A DNA stretch of 64,000 nucleotides from Vibrio gazogenes (GCF_002196515.1 NZ_CP018835.1:2232001-2296000), one strand, 5' to 3'. Shown: positions 19,699-32,105, counted from the stretch's first letter. Notes: generated from the letters alone by a model not told the origin. Translations and numbers: made by a program.

Positions 19699-19847
19699 CG
19701 GTGTCCTCTTTGCTCCGCCTATTATTCAGACTTCAGTTAATAAAGTAAACAATTGACTATTGGCTGAAGATGAGAAGCTGTCGGAGAGAAAAACTCGGGA
19801 ATGATTATTATTTTGTTATATAGATCACGTTTTTTTACCTGTTCACC

Positions 19848-19876
19848 CTTGGGATATTTACTTTCCTCCCCCACAT
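19848..19876 (+). promoter_or_regulatory. Candidate heat-shock (sigma-32) promoter of groESL
   Basis: CTTGGG at 19848-19853 resembles the sigma-32 -35 element CTTGAA. CCCCACAT at 19869-19876 resembles the -10 element CCCCATNT, with a 15-base spacer. It lies 69 bp upstream of groES. No CIRCE-type inverted repeat was seen, as expected for this group. Confidence 0.65.
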
Positions 19877-19944
19877 AGAAAGCACAAGCTGATAAACAGC
19901 GTTTTCATAAACAACACAAATAATTAAATCAGGAGAGACGACCG

Positions 19945-20235
19945 ATGAATATTCGTCCATTACATGACCGAGTTATCGTTGAACGCCAAGAAGTTGAATC
20001 CAAGTCTGCTGGTGGGATCGTTTTAACTGGTTCTGCGGCGGAAAAATCAACACGTGGCAAAGTGCTTGCTGTCGGCAACGGCCGAGTGCTTGAAAATGGG
20101 ACTGTTCAGCCGCTGGACGTCAAAGTTGGTGATACTGTTATTTTTGCTGAAGGTTACGGCACCAAGTCGGAAAAGATCGATGGCAAAGAAGTATTGATCC
20201 TTGCTGAAAATGACATTCTGGCGATTGTCGAATAA
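19945..20235 (+). CDS. groES: Co-chaperonin GroES
   Basis: The 96-residue protein caps the GroEL ring during protein folding. It starts [18 protein letters not shown] and contains the mobile loop with the GGIVLTGSA motif (about residues 23-31) that contacts GroEL, then [13 protein letters not shown]. It is preceded by CAGGAGAG and followed 75 bases later by groEL in one operon. Confidence 0.98.
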   Translation: MNIRPLHDRVIVERQEVESKSAGGIVLTGSAAEKSTRGKVLAVGNGRVLENGTVQPLDVKVGDTVIFAEGYGTKSEKIDGKEVLILAENDILAIVE

Positions 20236-20307
20236 AAGTAGGCGTTGAGTAATTTTTGCTCTTATTCAAAACAATTGACGAAAACCGAATTAAGAAATAG
20301 GGAATAA

Positions 20308-21951
<1,644 letters not shown>

Positions 21952-21977
21952 TTTATTCATCATCTAAGCATGATCTG

Positions 21978-22006
21978 AAAAGGGTGAGGTTTCCTCACCC
22001 TTTTTT
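21978..22006 (+). terminator. Terminator of groESL
   Basis: A strong stem (AAAAGGGTGAGG / CCTCACCCTTTT) with TTT loop and a T6 run follows groEL by 26 bases. This is a textbook intrinsic terminator. Confidence 0.96.
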
Positions 22007-22062
22007 CATTTTAGCGGTAGCTGGTATAGGATGTTGATCTTCTTTCTGACGATGGTGTGGTT

Positions 22063-23511
22063 ATGTTAATTCAAGGATTAAGTTATGCGAATGCGACGGA
22101 ACAGCTGAATATTTCTCACTGGGAACTTCAGCCTTCACAGCATTGGGGAGTATTTATTGCACATGCGCAGAGTAGTGAACTTTTAGTTCGCCTTTTTTCC
22201 GGTACGCTGGCAGATAGTGAACATGTCATTGAAGGCAAACCTGCAAGCGTTGGCTTAGTGTCTCTGTCGGAGCAGCAGCGGTTACTGGATGATGAAATCG
22301 CCAAAGACGAAACCGACTTTCAGGACCACATCGATTATGGTTCTACGGTCGAGACGCTGTTATGGGACGCCGGATGCACCGAAGATGAATTTGCATATTT
22401 GCTTGAACTGACCGATTTGCAACATTTGAGAGCTCGGGGATTCCGCCAGCTATCAACCGGTGAGACACGGCGCTTAATGTTGGCCCGCGCACTAGCGGGA
22501 AAACCGGAGCTCCTGATTTTGCATGAACCCTATTCCGGATTAGATGTAGCGCATCGTCGTCAGTTAACCGACTGCCTGAATCAACTGGCTGATGAAATGC
22601 AATTGGTTGTGATTACTTCAAGAGAAGATGAACTCCCCGAGTGTCTTACCCATATTGCCTTGTTTGATGACAAGCAGTTGACTCAGACCATGACGATTGA
22701 ACAATGGCGCCAGCATCCGATTTTAGAGCAACTGACAGCGCTGACAGAGAACAAACAAGAAGCATGGCTGGCACTGAGCCGACAATACGAGCCAGACACC
22801 TCGATGGCGAACCCGAGAGTGGTGATGAATCAAGTTAAGGTTGAGTATACGGATGGTCTGATTTTTCAGGATCTGTCGTGGCAGATTCAAGCAAACCAGC
22901 ATTGGCAGATTCGTGGCCCGAACGGATGTGGTAAAAGCACCTTACTCGGTTTGATTTTGGGTGACCATCCTCAGTGTTACTGTAACGATATTACCGTGCT
23001 GGGAATGCGTCGTGGCAGTGGTGAGAGTATCTGGGATATAAAGCGCCATATTGGTGTAGTTTCTTCAGCGCTTCATCTGCAATACCGGGTGAATTGTACC
23101 GTTTTGGATGTATTGTTATCCGGATTCTTTGATTCGATCGGTCTTTATGAAAAACCATCAGCGAAGCAGGTGCAGATTGCCCGACATTGGTTAGAGGTGT
23201 TGGAAATGAGTCATTATGAAAAACACACATTCAAGCAGCTGGATTATGGGCAGCAACGGTTATTGTTAATCGTGCGAGCGTTAATTAAACAGCCTGTTTT
23301 ACTGATTCTCGATGAACCCTATCAGGGATTGGACTACTTGAACCGCCGTTTAGTGATGACGGTGCTCAACCGTCTGGCTGAATTGAATATGACGCAGTTA
23401 TTGTATGTCTCGCACTATGAGGAAGATCGACTCTCTGCAATTCGTAATTATGTGGATTTTGTTGCAGCGCCAGAGGGGGGCTACCGAGTTTGTATCTCGG
23501 AGGCGGCGTAA
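22063..23511 (+). CDS. modF: ModF-like tandem ABC ATPase, first half degenerate
   Basis: The 482-residue soluble protein has two ABC ATPase modules and aligns in order with E. coli ModF, a molybdate-associated ATPase of uncertain role. The second module is intact: GPNGCGKST (about 285-293), RRGSGESIWDIKRHIG, SGFFDSIGLY and LILDEPYQGLD. The first keeps an LSTGET signature (about 130) but its Walker A is replaced by AHAQSSELL (about 33) and its Walker B reads LILHEP instead of LILDEP, so it probably cannot hydrolyse ATP. There is no modABC next to it. The start at 22063 is chosen over a GTG two codons upstream. Confidence 0.85.
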   Translation: MLIQGLSYANATEQLNISHWELQPSQHWGVFIAHAQSSELLVRLFSGTLADSEHVIEGKPASVGLVSLSEQQRLLDDEIAKDETDFQDHIDYGSTVETLLWDAGCTEDEFAYLLELTDLQHLRARGFRQLSTGETRRLMLARALAGKPELLILHEPYSGLDVAHRRQLTDCLNQLADEMQLVVITSREDELPECLTHIALFDDKQLTQTMTIEQWRQHPILEQLTALTENKQEAWLALSRQYEPDTSMANPRVVMNQVKVEYTDGLIFQDLSWQIQANQHWQIRGPNGCGKSTLLGLILGDHPQCYCNDITVLGMRRGSGESIWDIKRHIGVVSSALHLQYRVNCTVLDVLLSGFFDSIGLYEKPSAKQVQIARHWLEVLEMSHYEKHTFKQLDYGQQRLLLIVRALIKQPVLLILDEPYQGLDYLNRRLVMTVLNRLAELNMTQLLYVSHYEEDRLSAIRNYVDFVAAPEGGYRVCISEAA

Positions 23512-23548
23512 CCATCCTCCAGATAACATCTTATTGCCAATGTTCAGG

Positions 23549-24571
23549 TTATTCTAAATGGAGGTCCAGTGGAGTTTTACTGCTGCGGCCACCTATTTCC
23601 CGGGTCAGTCTGGGGACGAGATAACCGGAAACTTGCTCAATCAAACCTGCCATAATTGTTTTTGCGTCCTGATCAGCAACAAAGAAATGGGCTGCCCCCT
23701 GAACTTTATCCAGTACATGCAGATAGTAGGGCAGAATGCCCGCCTGAAACAGCGCTTCACTCAGTTCAACCTGAGCTGTAACCGAGTCATTGATTCCCTT
23801 AAGCAGAACCGCCTGATTGAGCAACGTGACACCGGCCTGACGCAGAGACATCATCGCCTGACTAAGCGAGGTATTGATTTCACGGGCATGATTGATATGG
23901 GAGACAAAAACCACATTTAAACGGGTTTGAGCGAGTAGCTCAGTCAGTGCCGGGGTGATTCGTTCCGGGATCACAACCGGCAAACGAGAATGAAATCGCA
24001 ATGTCTGAATGTGTGGAATCAAAGCAATCTGTTCAATCAACCAACGGAGTTCATGGTCTTTTGCCATGAGCGGGTCGCCACCGGAGAGTATCACCTCATT
24101 CAATTCCGTGTGTTGTGCGATGTAATCTAAGTTTTCTTGCCAGACCGTTTTATTGCCTTTGTTGTCCTGATAGGGAAAGTGGCGGCGAAAACAGTAGCGA
24201 CAGTTGATGGCACATGCACCCTTTAAAATCAGCAATACTCGATTCTGATATTTGTGTAATAGCCCCGGGTGTTGATTGTTCTGTTCTGCCAGTGGATCCG
24301 TTGAAAATCCGGGTAGAACATCGAATTCCTGACTGAGGGGCAGCACTTGACGTAACAGCGGATCGAACGGATTCCCTTTTTCCATTCGCTCGACAAAACT
24401 AAGTGGTACCCGCTGTGTAAAAAGCTTCCTAGCTTTAAATCCTTGCATCCAAGGGGTGGGATCAATTTCCAGATATCTGAGCAGTTGCTCTGGATCTGAG
24501 ATCGCATTCGCAAGTTGTTTGAGCCAGTTTTGCTCAACAGATTCAATTTTTCGGGTTATTATGTGCGGCAT
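23549..24571 (-). CDS. epmB: EF-P (R)-beta-lysine 2,3-aminomutase EpmB
   Basis: EpmB is a radical-SAM, PLP enzyme that converts (S)-alpha-lysine to (R)-beta-lysine for modification of elongation factor P. The 340-residue protein (MPHIITRKIESVEQNW...) has the radical-SAM cysteine motif CAINCRYCFRRHFPY near residue 118, LSGGDPLMAKD and the PLP-lysine region at the C-terminus. The ATG at 24571 is chosen because a 35-residue in-frame extension upstream is not conserved. It is divergent from efp with only 34 bases between the two starts, so they share a promoter region. Confidence 0.93.
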   Translation of the reverse strand: MPHIITRKIESVEQNWLKQLANAISDPEQLLRYLEIDPTPWMQGFKARKLFTQRVPLSFVERMEKGNPFDPLLRQVLPLSQEFDVLPGFSTDPLAEQNNQHPGLLHKYQNRVLLILKGACAINCRYCFRRHFPYQDNKGNKTVWQENLDYIAQHTELNEVILSGGDPLMAKDHELRWLIEQIALIPHIQTLRFHSRLPVVIPERITPALTELLAQTRLNVVFVSHINHAREINTSLSQAMMSLRQAGVTLLNQAVLLKGINDSVTAQVELSEALFQAGILPYYLHVLDKVQGAAHFFVADQDAKTIMAGLIEQVSGYLVPRLTREIGGRSSKTPLDLHLE

Positions 24572-24605
24572 TGAATTTAACTCGAAGTACAAGTAAGAGG
24601 AAATA

Positions 24606-25172
24606 ATGGCTACTGTTAGCACGAATGAGTTTAAAGGCGGTCTGAAGATTATGATCGATAACGAGCCTTGTGTCATTCTCGAAAACGAGTATGTAAAACC
24701 AGGTAAAGGTCAGGCATTCAATCGCGTTAAAATCCGTAAATTGCTTTCCGGCAAAGTATTGGAAAAAACCTTTAAGTCGGGAGACTCTGCAGAAGTCGCA
24801 GATGTCATGGATATCGATCTGGATTATCTTTATTCCGATGGCGAATTCTATCACTTTATGAATAGCGAAACATTCGAACAAATTGCTGCTGATGCAAAAG
24901 CTATCGGTGACAATGCGAAATGGTTAGTTGAAAATAATGCATGTATGCTGACGCTGTGGAATGGCAACCCGATTGCTGTTGCGCCACCTAACTTCGTTGA
25001 GTTGGAAGTCATTGAAACTGATCCCGGTCTGAAAGGTGATACTCAAGGAACCGGTGGTAAACCTGCAACATTATCGACTGGTGCAGTTGTTCGTGTACCT
25101 CTGTTTATTCAGATTGGCGAAGTCATCAAAGTAGATACACGTACCGCTGAGTATGTGAGCCGCGTAAAATAA
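24606..25172 (+). CDS. efp: Translation elongation factor P
   Basis: EF-P rescues ribosomes stalled at polyproline. The 188-residue protein starts [20 protein letters not shown] and has the modification-loop lysine K34 in [10 protein letters not shown], the residue beta-lysylated by EpmA using lysine made by EpmB. Three domains (KOW-like N domain and two OB folds) fit the length. GAGGAAATA precedes the ATG. Both modification enzymes are encoded within 5 kb: epmB divergent, epmA beyond frdABCD. Confidence 0.98.
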   Translation: MATVSTNEFKGGLKIMIDNEPCVILENEYVKPGKGQAFNRVKIRKLLSGKVLEKTFKSGDSAEVADVMDIDLDYLYSDGEFYHFMNSETFEQIAADAKAIGDNAKWLVENNACMLTLWNGNPIAVAPPNFVELEVIETDPGLKGDTQGTGGKPATLSTGAVVRVPLFIQIGEVIKVDTRTAEYVSRVK

Positions 25173-25224
25173 ACGGGCGTTAGCATGGGGTCGCGATGAG
25201 CATCAGCTTCATGTGAGTTTAAAT

Positions 25225-25255
25225 AAAAAGGGCTGCCGAATCGGCAGCCCTTTTT
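25225..25255. terminator. Bidirectional terminator between efp and frdD
   Basis: A perfect inverted repeat (AAAAAGGGCTGCCG / CGGCAGCCCTTTTT) with a three-base loop separates the convergent efp and frd operon. A- and T-runs on both sides allow termination in both directions. Confidence 0.95.
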
Positions 25256-25274
25256 GATCGCACGTGAGTATCGT

Positions 25275-25637
25275 TTAGATCATGAAAATGAATACGATAG
25301 CGAGCGCTGAAATGATCGCTGCAATACCATAGCAGGCGATTTTACCCATCACACCAGTATGGATTTTCAGGTCATGCATGCCATGATGGACACGGTGCAT
25401 TGCGTGCCATATCGGAAGTGCAATGGTTGCAATCACAAACAGTGCACCAATGATATTGGTCGCAAAGCCTGAAACACGGTCATAGCTCAGGGCATCTGCA
25501 TCAAGCATGCCCATTGGTCCCATGATCCCCAGTACAAAAATTGTGATGGGGGTAATCATGGCAAACCAAGTGCCACCGGCACCAAACAGGCTCCACCAGA
25601 TAGGTTCTTCTGAACGTTTTGGATTTTGGTTAATCAC
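25275..25637 (-). CDS. frdD: Fumarate reductase membrane anchor FrdD
   Basis: The 120-residue inner-membrane protein has three hydrophobic helices (about 17-40, 60-83 and 97-118) and starts [22 protein letters not shown], cited as its identifying start. With FrdC it anchors the fumarate reductase and contributes to menaquinol binding. It is the last gene of frdABCD, ten bases after frdC. Confidence 0.94.
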   Translation of the reverse strand: MINQNPKRSEEPIWWSLFGAGGTWFAMITPITIFVLGIMGPMGMLDADALSYDRVSGFATNIIGALFVIATIALPIWHAMHRVHHGMHDLKIHTGVMGKIACYGIAAIISALAIVFIFMI

Positions 25638-25647
25638 GTGAGCCTCC

Positions 25648-26031
25648 TTAAACGATGATGAGCACGAAAACAGAAATCACGGCAACAGCAACCCATTGGC
25701 TCAGTACGATAATTTTCTTATCGATTAACTTGCCTTTTAGTCGCATCGGTACCACTTGCGGCATCATGCCAAAGAACGTATAGGCATGAAACAAACTGGC
25801 GATCAGCGCAATGATATTGATGATGATAACCACTGGGTTCGCCATAAAGTTCAGCCATGACTGCCATGCTTCCGGCCCCTTCACCAGACATCCCAGACCG
25901 ACAGTGAGGAAGAGGGTAAACACGATTAACGGCAGAACCGTTGCCTCACGGACCATATAAAAGCGATAGAACGGATTGCTTTTCCACCATGTCCGTTTCA
26001 CTTCTCTTACATAGGGCTTACGATTACTCAT
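25648..26031 (-). CDS. frdC: Fumarate reductase membrane anchor FrdC
   Basis: The 127-residue protein starts [26 protein letters not shown] and has three membrane helices. The TWW and [14 protein letters not shown] segments are family hallmarks. It anchors FrdAB and binds menaquinol together with FrdD. It is separated from frdB by five bases in the operon. Ribosome site AAGAGATG precedes the ATG. Confidence 0.95.
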   Translation of the reverse strand: MSNRKPYVREVKRTWWKSNPFYRFYMVREATVLPLIVFTLFLTVGLGCLVKGPEAWQSWLNFMANPVVIIINIIALIASLFHAYTFFGMMPQVVPMRLKGKLIDKKIIVLSQWVAVAVISVFVLIIV

Positions 26032-26036
26032 CTCTT

Positions 26037-26777
26037 TTATGCCTCCTGAGGTTTCAACATCGCAATGACAAAGTCCATGGACGACGTCACTTTACCTTGG
26101 TTGACCGCCGCTGCCGGATCGACACTCTTCGGACAGACTTCAGAGCAATAACCGACAAAGGTACAACCCCAGGCCCCGTTTTCACCATTGATCAGTTTCA
26201 TCCGCTCGGCCTGACCATGGTCACGGCTGTCGAGGTTATAACGATGCGCTAGTGTCAGTGCAGCCGGACCGATAAATTCCGGATTGAGGCCGAACTGCGG
26301 ACAAGCGGCATAACACAAACCACAGTTGATACAGCCGGCAAACTGTTTATATTTTGCCATTTGCTCAGGGGTTTGCAGGTTGGTGCCGTCTTCCGGTTTA
26401 CGATCATTACCGATGATATAAGGTTTAATGGCTTCCAGACGCTCGATGAACGGTGTCATATCGACAATCAGATCTTTTTCGATCGGGAAGTTTGCCAATG
26501 GCTCGATCTTCACGCCGTTCGGGTAGTCGCGCAGAAAACTCTTACAGGCGAGTTTCGGTACGCCGTTGACCATCACGCCACAAGAGCCACAAATCGCCAT
26601 CCGACAAGACCAACGATAAGAGAGGTTCTTGTCCAGATGATCTTTCACATATGAAATGGCGTCGAGGATCGACATGGTTTCATTGAAAGGGACTTCAAAA
26701 GACTGTAAGTAAGGCTCAGCATCTTTTTCCGGGTCATAACGCAGAATGTCCACTTTTTGAATACGTTGGGTGACCAT
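26037..26777 (-). CDS. frdB: Fumarate reductase iron-sulfur subunit FrdB
   Basis: The 246-residue subunit transfers electrons from menaquinol to FrdA through three Fe-S clusters. The 2Fe-2S ligands are in [11 protein letters not shown]...C (about residues 58-80), and the 4Fe-4S and 3Fe-4S ligands in [13 protein letters not shown] and [13 protein letters not shown]. Order and length match E. coli FrdB. It starts two bases beyond the frdA stop. Confidence 0.97.
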   Translation of the reverse strand: MVTQRIQKVDILRYDPEKDAEPYLQSFEVPFNETMSILDAISYVKDHLDKNLSYRWSCRMAICGSCGVMVNGVPKLACKSFLRDYPNGVKIEPLANFPIEKDLIVDMTPFIERLEAIKPYIIGNDRKPEDGTNLQTPEQMAKYKQFAGCINCGLCYAACPQFGLNPEFIGPAALTLAHRYNLDSRDHGQAERMKLINGENGAWGCTFVGYCSEVCPKSVDPAAAVNQGKVTSSMDFVIAMLKPQEA

Positions 26778-26779
26778 GA

Positions 26780-28585
26780 TTATTTCTCCTCTGCGCGCTG
26801 TTTGGCTTCTTCGGCTGCGGCGGCTTGCTCAGCAGCGGCACCGTAAAGACGAGCTTTCGGTTGTGACTTGGTGATGGTGACATCACTGTAGTCAATCCGC
26901 GGCGCTGCATCTTTTTGATAGAATGCCAGAGAGTGTTTGAGGTAGTTCACATCGTCACGATCGGTACAACCTTCATCGAGACGTTGGTGCGCACCACGGG
27001 ACTCTTTACGGAGAATCGCGGAGTGAACCATTGCTTCGGCAACTTCCAGACTATGTCCGATTTCAATCGCGTACAGTAGGTCAGTGTTAAAGACTTTGCC
27101 TTTGTCTTTGATGCTGATTTTCTTATAGCGTTCTTTCAGTTCAGCCAGTTTATCAACGGTCTGTTGCATCAGATCTTCCTGACGATAGATCCCACATCCG
27201 GCTTCCATGGCGTTACCCATTTCAGTGCGGATATCGGCCCAGTTCTCATCGCCTTCCTGATCCATCAGAGATTGAAGGTGTTGTTCAACCGCTTTGACCT
27301 GTGCTTCAATGGCTTGATCATTCCAGCCTTTGAATGCCTCAACTCGTTTGACAGCGTGTTCACCGGCAACACGACCAAATACAACTAATTCAGCCAGTGA
27401 GTTCGAGCCGAGACGGTTCGCACCGTGCAGACCAACAGAAGAACATTCACCGACAGCAAATAAGCCTTGGATCCGCGTTTCACATTGACCATTGGTTTCA
27501 ATCCCACCCATGGTGTAGTGCACCGTCGGACGGATTGGGATGGGCTCTTTGACTGGATCGACGTTCACATAAGCTTTTGCCAGCTCACAAATAAATGGCA
27601 GACGCTCATGCAGATATTCCGCTCCCAGATGACGCAGATCCAAATGGACGACATCACCAAGTGGGTGCTCAATTGTGTTGCCTTTTTGCTGCTCGTGCCA
27701 GAAAGCCTGAGAAACTTTGTCACGCGGACCGAGTTCCATATATTTGTTTTTCGGTTGGCCGACAGGGGTTTCTGGTCCCATACCGTAATCTTGCAGGTAA
27801 CGGTAGCCATTTTTATTGACGATAATACCGCCTTCACCCCGACACCCTTCAGTCATCAGGATCCCGGTTCCAGGCAGACCGGTTGGATGGTATTGAACAA
27901 ATTCCATATCGCGAAGAGGCACACCGTGACGATAGGCCATTCCCATACCATCACCGGTTACAATGCCACCATTGGTATTACATTGATAAACACGGCCTGC
28001 ACCACCGGTCGCCAGAACGACTGATTTTGCTTTAATCGTGACCAGTTCACCTTCTGCCATATGAATGGCAATCAAACCTTGTACCTGACCGTCGTCCACC
28101 AACAGGTCAACCACGAAGTATTCGTCAAAGCGTTTGATTTGTGGATATTTCATGGATGTTTGGAACAGGGTATGCAGCATATGAAAGCCAGTTTTATCTG
28201 CGGCAAACCAAGTTCTCTCAACTTTCATACCACCGAAACGGCGGACGTTGACTTCACCATTTTCTTTCCGGCTCCAGGGGCAGCCCCATTGCTCCATCTG
28301 GATCATTTCCCGGGTTGAGTTTTCGACAAAATACTCCACGACATCCTGTTCACAAAGCCAGTCCCCACCACCGACAGTGTCGTTGAAATGGTTATCTAAG
28401 CTATCCTCATCCTTGATAACTGCTGCGGAGCCTCCTTCTGCGGCAACCGTATGTGAGCGCATAGGATATACTTTTGAAATCAGAGCCACCTGTAAATCAG
28501 GGTTGGCTTCTGCGGCAGCAATCGCAGTACGAAGACCAGCGCCACCAGCGCCGATGACCGCGATATCTGTGGTAAGTGTTTGCAC
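26780..28585 (-). CDS. frdA: Fumarate reductase flavoprotein subunit FrdA
   Basis: FrdA reduces fumarate to succinate as terminal step of anaerobic respiration. The 601-residue protein has the Rossmann motif [18 protein letters not shown] near its start, the covalent-FAD histidine in [10 protein letters not shown] (about 44) and the active-site region [25 protein letters not shown] segment around residue 235. The last 25 residues are an alanine/glutamate-rich tail. It is first of frdABCD; the 213-bp gap to the divergent epmA holds its promoter. No full FNR box (TTGAT-N4-ATCAA) was found; a half site TTGAT near 28689 is only suggestive. Confidence 0.97.
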   Translation of the reverse strand: MQTLTTDIAVIGAGGAGLRTAIAAAEANPDLQVALISKVYPMRSHTVAAEGGSAAVIKDEDSLDNHFNDTVGGGDWLCEQDVVEYFVENSTREMIQMEQWGCPWSRKENGEVNVRRFGGMKVERTWFAADKTGFHMLHTLFQTSMKYPQIKRFDEYFVVDLLVDDGQVQGLIAIHMAEGELVTIKAKSVVLATGGAGRVYQCNTNGGIVTGDGMGMAYRHGVPLRDMEFVQYHPTGLPGTGILMTEGCRGEGGIIVNKNGYRYLQDYGMGPETPVGQPKNKYMELGPRDKVSQAFWHEQQKGNTIEHPLGDVVHLDLRHLGAEYLHERLPFICELAKAYVNVDPVKEPIPIRPTVHYTMGGIETNGQCETRIQGLFAVGECSSVGLHGANRLGSNSLAELVVFGRVAGEHAVKRVEAFKGWNDQAIEAQVKAVEQHLQSLMDQEGDENWADIRTEMGNAMEAGCGIYRQEDLMQQTVDKLAELKERYKKISIKDKGKVFNTDLLYAIEIGHSLEVAEAMVHSAILRKESRGAHQRLDEGCTDRDDVNYLKHSLAFYQKDAAPRIDYSDVTITKSQPKARLYGAAAEQAAAAEEAKQRAEEK

Positions 28586-28798
28586 AGTTATCCTCCAGTG
28601 AGTGATTTGCGGGAATCCCGCTTATTATCTAAAAACATACTGCTTTTAGGGTTTTTCTAGTCTAATTGAAGTCATATGCTGAAAAAATTGATTTCGTTAG
28701 GTTTTTAATCGAATATCATGCTTTATCAGCGATATAATTATTCCATGTGTGATTGCTTTCACGTTTTAGATTTTATTGTGTAAGGACCCCAATTTTTC

Positions 28799-29776
28799 AT
28801 GTCGAGTCACCAACCCTGGAAACCAACGATTTCAATGTTTCACCTGCGTGAGCGTTCTCGATTTATGAATGCTATCCGGCATTTTTTGACCGAAAGAGGC
28901 GTTTTGGAAGTAGAAACGCCCTCAATGAGCCTTGCGACCGTAACTGATGTTCATTTACAAACCTTCAAAAGTCAGTTTTTCGGACCTGATTTTGCCTCTG
29001 GTCGAGCGGTGTATCTTATGACCAGTCCTGAGTTTCATATGAAGCGTCTGCTTGCCGCCGGTTCCGGTTCGATTTTCCAGCTTTGTAAAGCATTCAGAAA
29101 TGAAGAGAGCGGTCGCCATCACAATCCTGAATTTACTCTACTGGAATGGTATCGAGTCGGCTTTGATCATCATCAGTTGATGGATGAAATGGATGATTTA
29201 CTGCAAGGCATACTGATGTGTCCACCTGCACAACGCATTACTTATCAGCAAGCCTTTTCCAAGCATGTCGGTGTCTGCCCTTTATCGTGCGAGATGGATG
29301 AATTGCGAATGAAAGCTCAGCATTTTGGATTTGCTGATATTGCTGAACATGAGCAAGATCGGGATACACTTTTACAACTACTGTTTAGTATGGTGGTGGA
29401 ACCGGCGATTGGTCAGACGGCTCCGGTGTTTGTTTACGATTTCCCGGCCTCGCAGGCAGCGCTTGCGCGAGTGAGTCCAGAGGATCATCGGGTTGCTGAG
29501 CGGTTTGAAGTTTATTTTAAAGGCATTGAATTAGCGAATGGTTTCCATGAACTCGATGATCCACAAGAACAACTGCGCCGTTTTGAAGCTGATAATGAGA
29601 AAAGGTTACAAATGGGGTTGGAACAACAACCGATTGATTATCATTTGATTCAGGCACTTGAGGCAGGTTTGCCGCATTGCGCCGGCGTTGCTTTGGGTAT
29701 TGATCGGTTAGTGATGCTGGCTCTCGGACAGGCTCATATACAGGATGTGATCGCATTTCCTTTTCCGAATGCTTAA
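28799..29776 (+). CDS. epmA: EF-P lysine ligase EpmA (GenX/PoxA)
   Basis: EpmA is a lysyl-tRNA-synthetase-like enzyme that ligates (R)-beta-lysine to K34 of EF-P. The 325-residue protein has only the class II synthetase catalytic core: motif 1 around [10 protein letters not shown], motif 2 [21 protein letters not shown] and motif 3 [15 protein letters not shown], without the anticodon-binding domain. TAAGGA lies 14 bases before the ATG. With efp and epmB it completes the EF-P modification pathway in this region. Confidence 0.96.
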   Translation: MSSHQPWKPTISMFHLRERSRFMNAIRHFLTERGVLEVETPSMSLATVTDVHLQTFKSQFFGPDFASGRAVYLMTSPEFHMKRLLAAGSGSIFQLCKAFRNEESGRHHNPEFTLLEWYRVGFDHHQLMDEMDDLLQGILMCPPAQRITYQQAFSKHVGVCPLSCEMDELRMKAQHFGFADIAEHEQDRDTLLQLLFSMVVEPAIGQTAPVFVYDFPASQAALARVSPEDHRVAERFEVYFKGIELANGFHELDDPQEQLRRFEADNEKRLQMGLEQQPIDYHLIQALEAGLPHCAGVALGIDRLVMLALGQAHIQDVIAFPFPNA

Positions 29777-29958
29777 AACGTGTCGTGACATCGTCAGCAT
29801 TAAGGCGCTGGTTATGTTGTTAAAGCTGATTCGCGGGAGTCATTCTCTGTGTGCAAAGTTTGCCGCTCTTTCGGTTTATGATGTGAATCACTCGCGTCTT
29901 CGGAATAACATCGTTATACTCCCAATCTGTTTTTGAACTGCAATATAAGAGACAGGAC

Positions 29959-30393
29959 ATGCAGGAGTATATTGAGTTTTTCCAGCAGAATATGATTCTT
30001 TCGCTGGCGTGGGTAGGTATCTTAGTTGCACTTATCCTGAATATTTTTAAATCATCCACAGCTAAATATCAGACGATTTCGGTGAACGAATTAACGCATC
30101 TGATCAATAAAGAAGATGGTGTCGTGGTTGATCTCCGTTCTAATGAAGAGTTCAGACAAGGACATATCACCGAGTCGGTGAACTTGTTACCTTCAGAAAT
30201 TAAGTCCGGATCTTATGGTTCCCTTGAAAACCGTAAATCTACCCCCATCATTGTCGTATGTAAAACTGGACAAACTGCACAGGAGAGTGCCACGTTGTTG
30301 GCCAAAGCTGGTTTTGAAAAGGTTAGTCTATTGAAAAATGGTCTTGTTGCCTGGAATGAAGCCAATCTTCCTCTTGTTCGTGGTAAAAAATAG
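29959..30393 (+). CDS. yibN: Membrane-anchored rhodanese-like protein YibN
   Basis: The 144-residue protein has an N-terminal membrane helix (about 12-30) and a rhodanese domain (about 40-140) with the active-site loop CKTGQT, cysteine 101. Such proteins may transfer sulfane sulfur; the true substrate is not known. It precedes secB, gpsA and cysE in the same order as in E. coli. A GAGACAGGAC ribosome site lies before the ATG. Confidence 0.9.
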   Translation: MQEYIEFFQQNMILSLAWVGILVALILNIFKSSTAKYQTISVNELTHLINKEDGVVVDLRSNEEFRQGHITESVNLLPSEIKSGSYGSLENRKSTPIIVVCKTGQTAQESATLLAKAGFEKVSLLKNGLVAWNEANLPLVRGKK

Positions 30394-30449
30394 TACAATC
30401 CTCAAGGAACGAAATTCTTTGGTGATTATGAATCAATAAGGAAAATATC

Positions 30450-30926
30450 ATGTCTGAAGCAGCGCAACAGCAAGAACCTCAGCAGAACTTTGCCATCCAG
30501 CGCATCTATCTAAAAGATGTCTCTTTTGAAGCTCCTAACTCTCCGGTTATTTTTCAGAAAGACTGGAATCCAAACGTCAATCTGGATCTCGATACGCAAA
30601 ACAGAGAGCTGGGTGACGGTATCTATGAAGTCATTTTACGTCTGACTGTGACCGTTAAAAATGAAGATGAAACTGCATTTTTATGTGAAGTTCAGCAAGC
30701 GGGGATTTTCTCTGCCGAGCAAATGGAACCGGGACAACTGGCGCATTGTTTAGGTGCATTTTGTCCGAATATTCTTTTCCCTTATGCGCGTGAAACCATT
30801 TCTAGTCTGGTTGTGAAAGGAACATTCCCACAACTGAATCTGGCACCAGTTAATTTTGATGCGTTGTTTATGAACTATTTACAGCAGCAAGCATCTGAGG
30901 AAGCTCAGCCAGAAAATGCTTCTTAA
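30450..30926 (+). CDS. secB: Protein-export chaperone SecB
   Basis: The 158-residue cytoplasmic chaperone keeps preproteins unfolded and delivers them to SecA. It shows [19 protein letters not shown] near the start and the [17 protein letters not shown] segment typical of the family. AAGGAAAATATC provides the ribosome site. It lies 56 bases after yibN. Confidence 0.97.
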   Translation: MSEAAQQQEPQQNFAIQRIYLKDVSFEAPNSPVIFQKDWNPNVNLDLDTQNRELGDGIYEVILRLTVTVKNEDETAFLCEVQQAGIFSAEQMEPGQLAHCLGAFCPNILFPYARETISSLVVKGTFPQLNLAPVNFDALFMNYLQQQASEEAQPENAS

Positions 30927-31073
30927 GGGTGTCGTTTGACCCGTTAGCCGTATTTTGGTAACGACCTGATAAAAATGCACACGACATCAGTAAGGTGTTA
31001 TGTGCATTTTTTGTATATCTTTTGTATAACATCAACATCAATAGTGCATGTTGAACTGAATGGACAGAATATT

Positions 31074-32105
31074 GTGACTTCACATACCGATTTGATTACC
31101 CGGAACTCAATCGCGATGACTGTCATTGGCGCGGGTTCTTATGGAACGTCTCTGGCCATATCTCTGGCCCGGAATGGCGCGAATATTTTAATCTGGGGAC
31201 ACGATCCGCAACATATGCAGCAATTGGAATCGGATCGGGAAAACCGCGCCTTTTTACCGGATATTCCTTTCCCTGAAACATTAATTGTGACTTCAGATTT
31301 AAAAGCTGCCGTTCAGGCATCACGGGATTTATTGATTGTTGTTCCCAGCCATGTTTTTGGTGAAGTCCTGCAACGGATTCAGCCATACCTCAGAGCTGAT
31401 AGCCGTATCTGTTGGGCGACCAAAGGGTTAGAGCCTGAAACCGGACGCCTGTTACAAGATGTGGCGCATGATATTGTTGGTGACCAGCACGCTTTAGCCG
31501 TGATTTCGGGACCGACATTTGCCAAAGAGCTGGCGATGGGAATGCCAACCGCGATATCAGTTGCTTCTGCCGACAGTCAGTTTGTTGCCGATTTACAAGA
31601 CCAGATTCACTGCAGTAAGACATTTCGTGTTTATGCCAATTCCGACTTCACCGGATTGCAACTCGGTGGTGCCGTGAAGAATGTGATTGCGATTGGTGCT
31701 GGTATTTCTGACGGAATGGGATTTGGTGCGAATGCCCGAACCGCATTGATAACCCGTGGTCTGGCAGAAATGAGCCGATTAGGGGTTACGCTAGGGGCTG
31801 CACCGGAGACCTTTATGGGCATGGCTGGATTAGGTGATCTAGTGTTAACCTGTACCGATAATCAGTCGAGAAACCGGCGCTTTGGTTTAGCGCTTGGGCA
31901 AGGGCAATCAGTGAATACGGCACAGCAAGAGATTGGTCAGGTGGTTGAAGGTTATCGTAACACCAAAGAAGTTTGGTTATTGGCCCAGCGTATGGGCGTC
32001 GAAATGCCGATTGTCGATCAGATTTATCAGGTCCTTTATCAAGGAAAAGATGCCCGAATCGCTGCGAGAGATTTACTCTCAAGAGATAAGAAAGCGGAGC
32101 ATTAA
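31074..32105 (+). CDS. gpsA: Glycerol-3-phosphate dehydrogenase [NAD(P)+]
   Basis: The enzyme reduces DHAP to sn-glycerol-3-phosphate for phospholipid synthesis. The dinucleotide motif [21 protein letters not shown] lies at about residue 15, cited as its hallmark, with [10 protein letters not shown] and the catalytic [16 protein letters not shown] region. The start is uncertain: GTG at 31074 gives 343 residues and resembles Vibrio GpsA starts (TSHTDLIT), whereas an in-frame ATG at 31116 would give 329. A farther start at 30975 adds an unconserved hydrophobic stretch and is rejected. Confidence 0.93.
   Translation: MTSHTDLITRNSIAMTVIGAGSYGTSLAISLARNGANILIWGHDPQHMQQLESDRENRAFLPDIPFPETLIVTSDLKAAVQASRDLLIVVPSHVFGEVLQRIQPYLRADSRICWATKGLEPETGRLLQDVAHDIVGDQHALAVISGPTFAKELAMGMPTAISVASADSQFVADLQDQIHCSKTFRVYANSDFTGLQLGGAVKNVIAIGAGISDGMGFGANARTALITRGLAEMSRLGVTLGAAPETFMGMAGLGDLVLTCTDNQSRNRRFGLALGQGQSVNTAQQEIGQVVEGYRNTKEVWLLAQRMGVEMPIVDQIYQVLYQGKDARIAARDLLSRDKKAEH

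Noticed and set aside
28689..28702. FNR-like site upstream of frdA
   Set aside because: Only the TTGAT half is present; the second half TTAGG does not match ATCAA, so no FNR operator is claimed.
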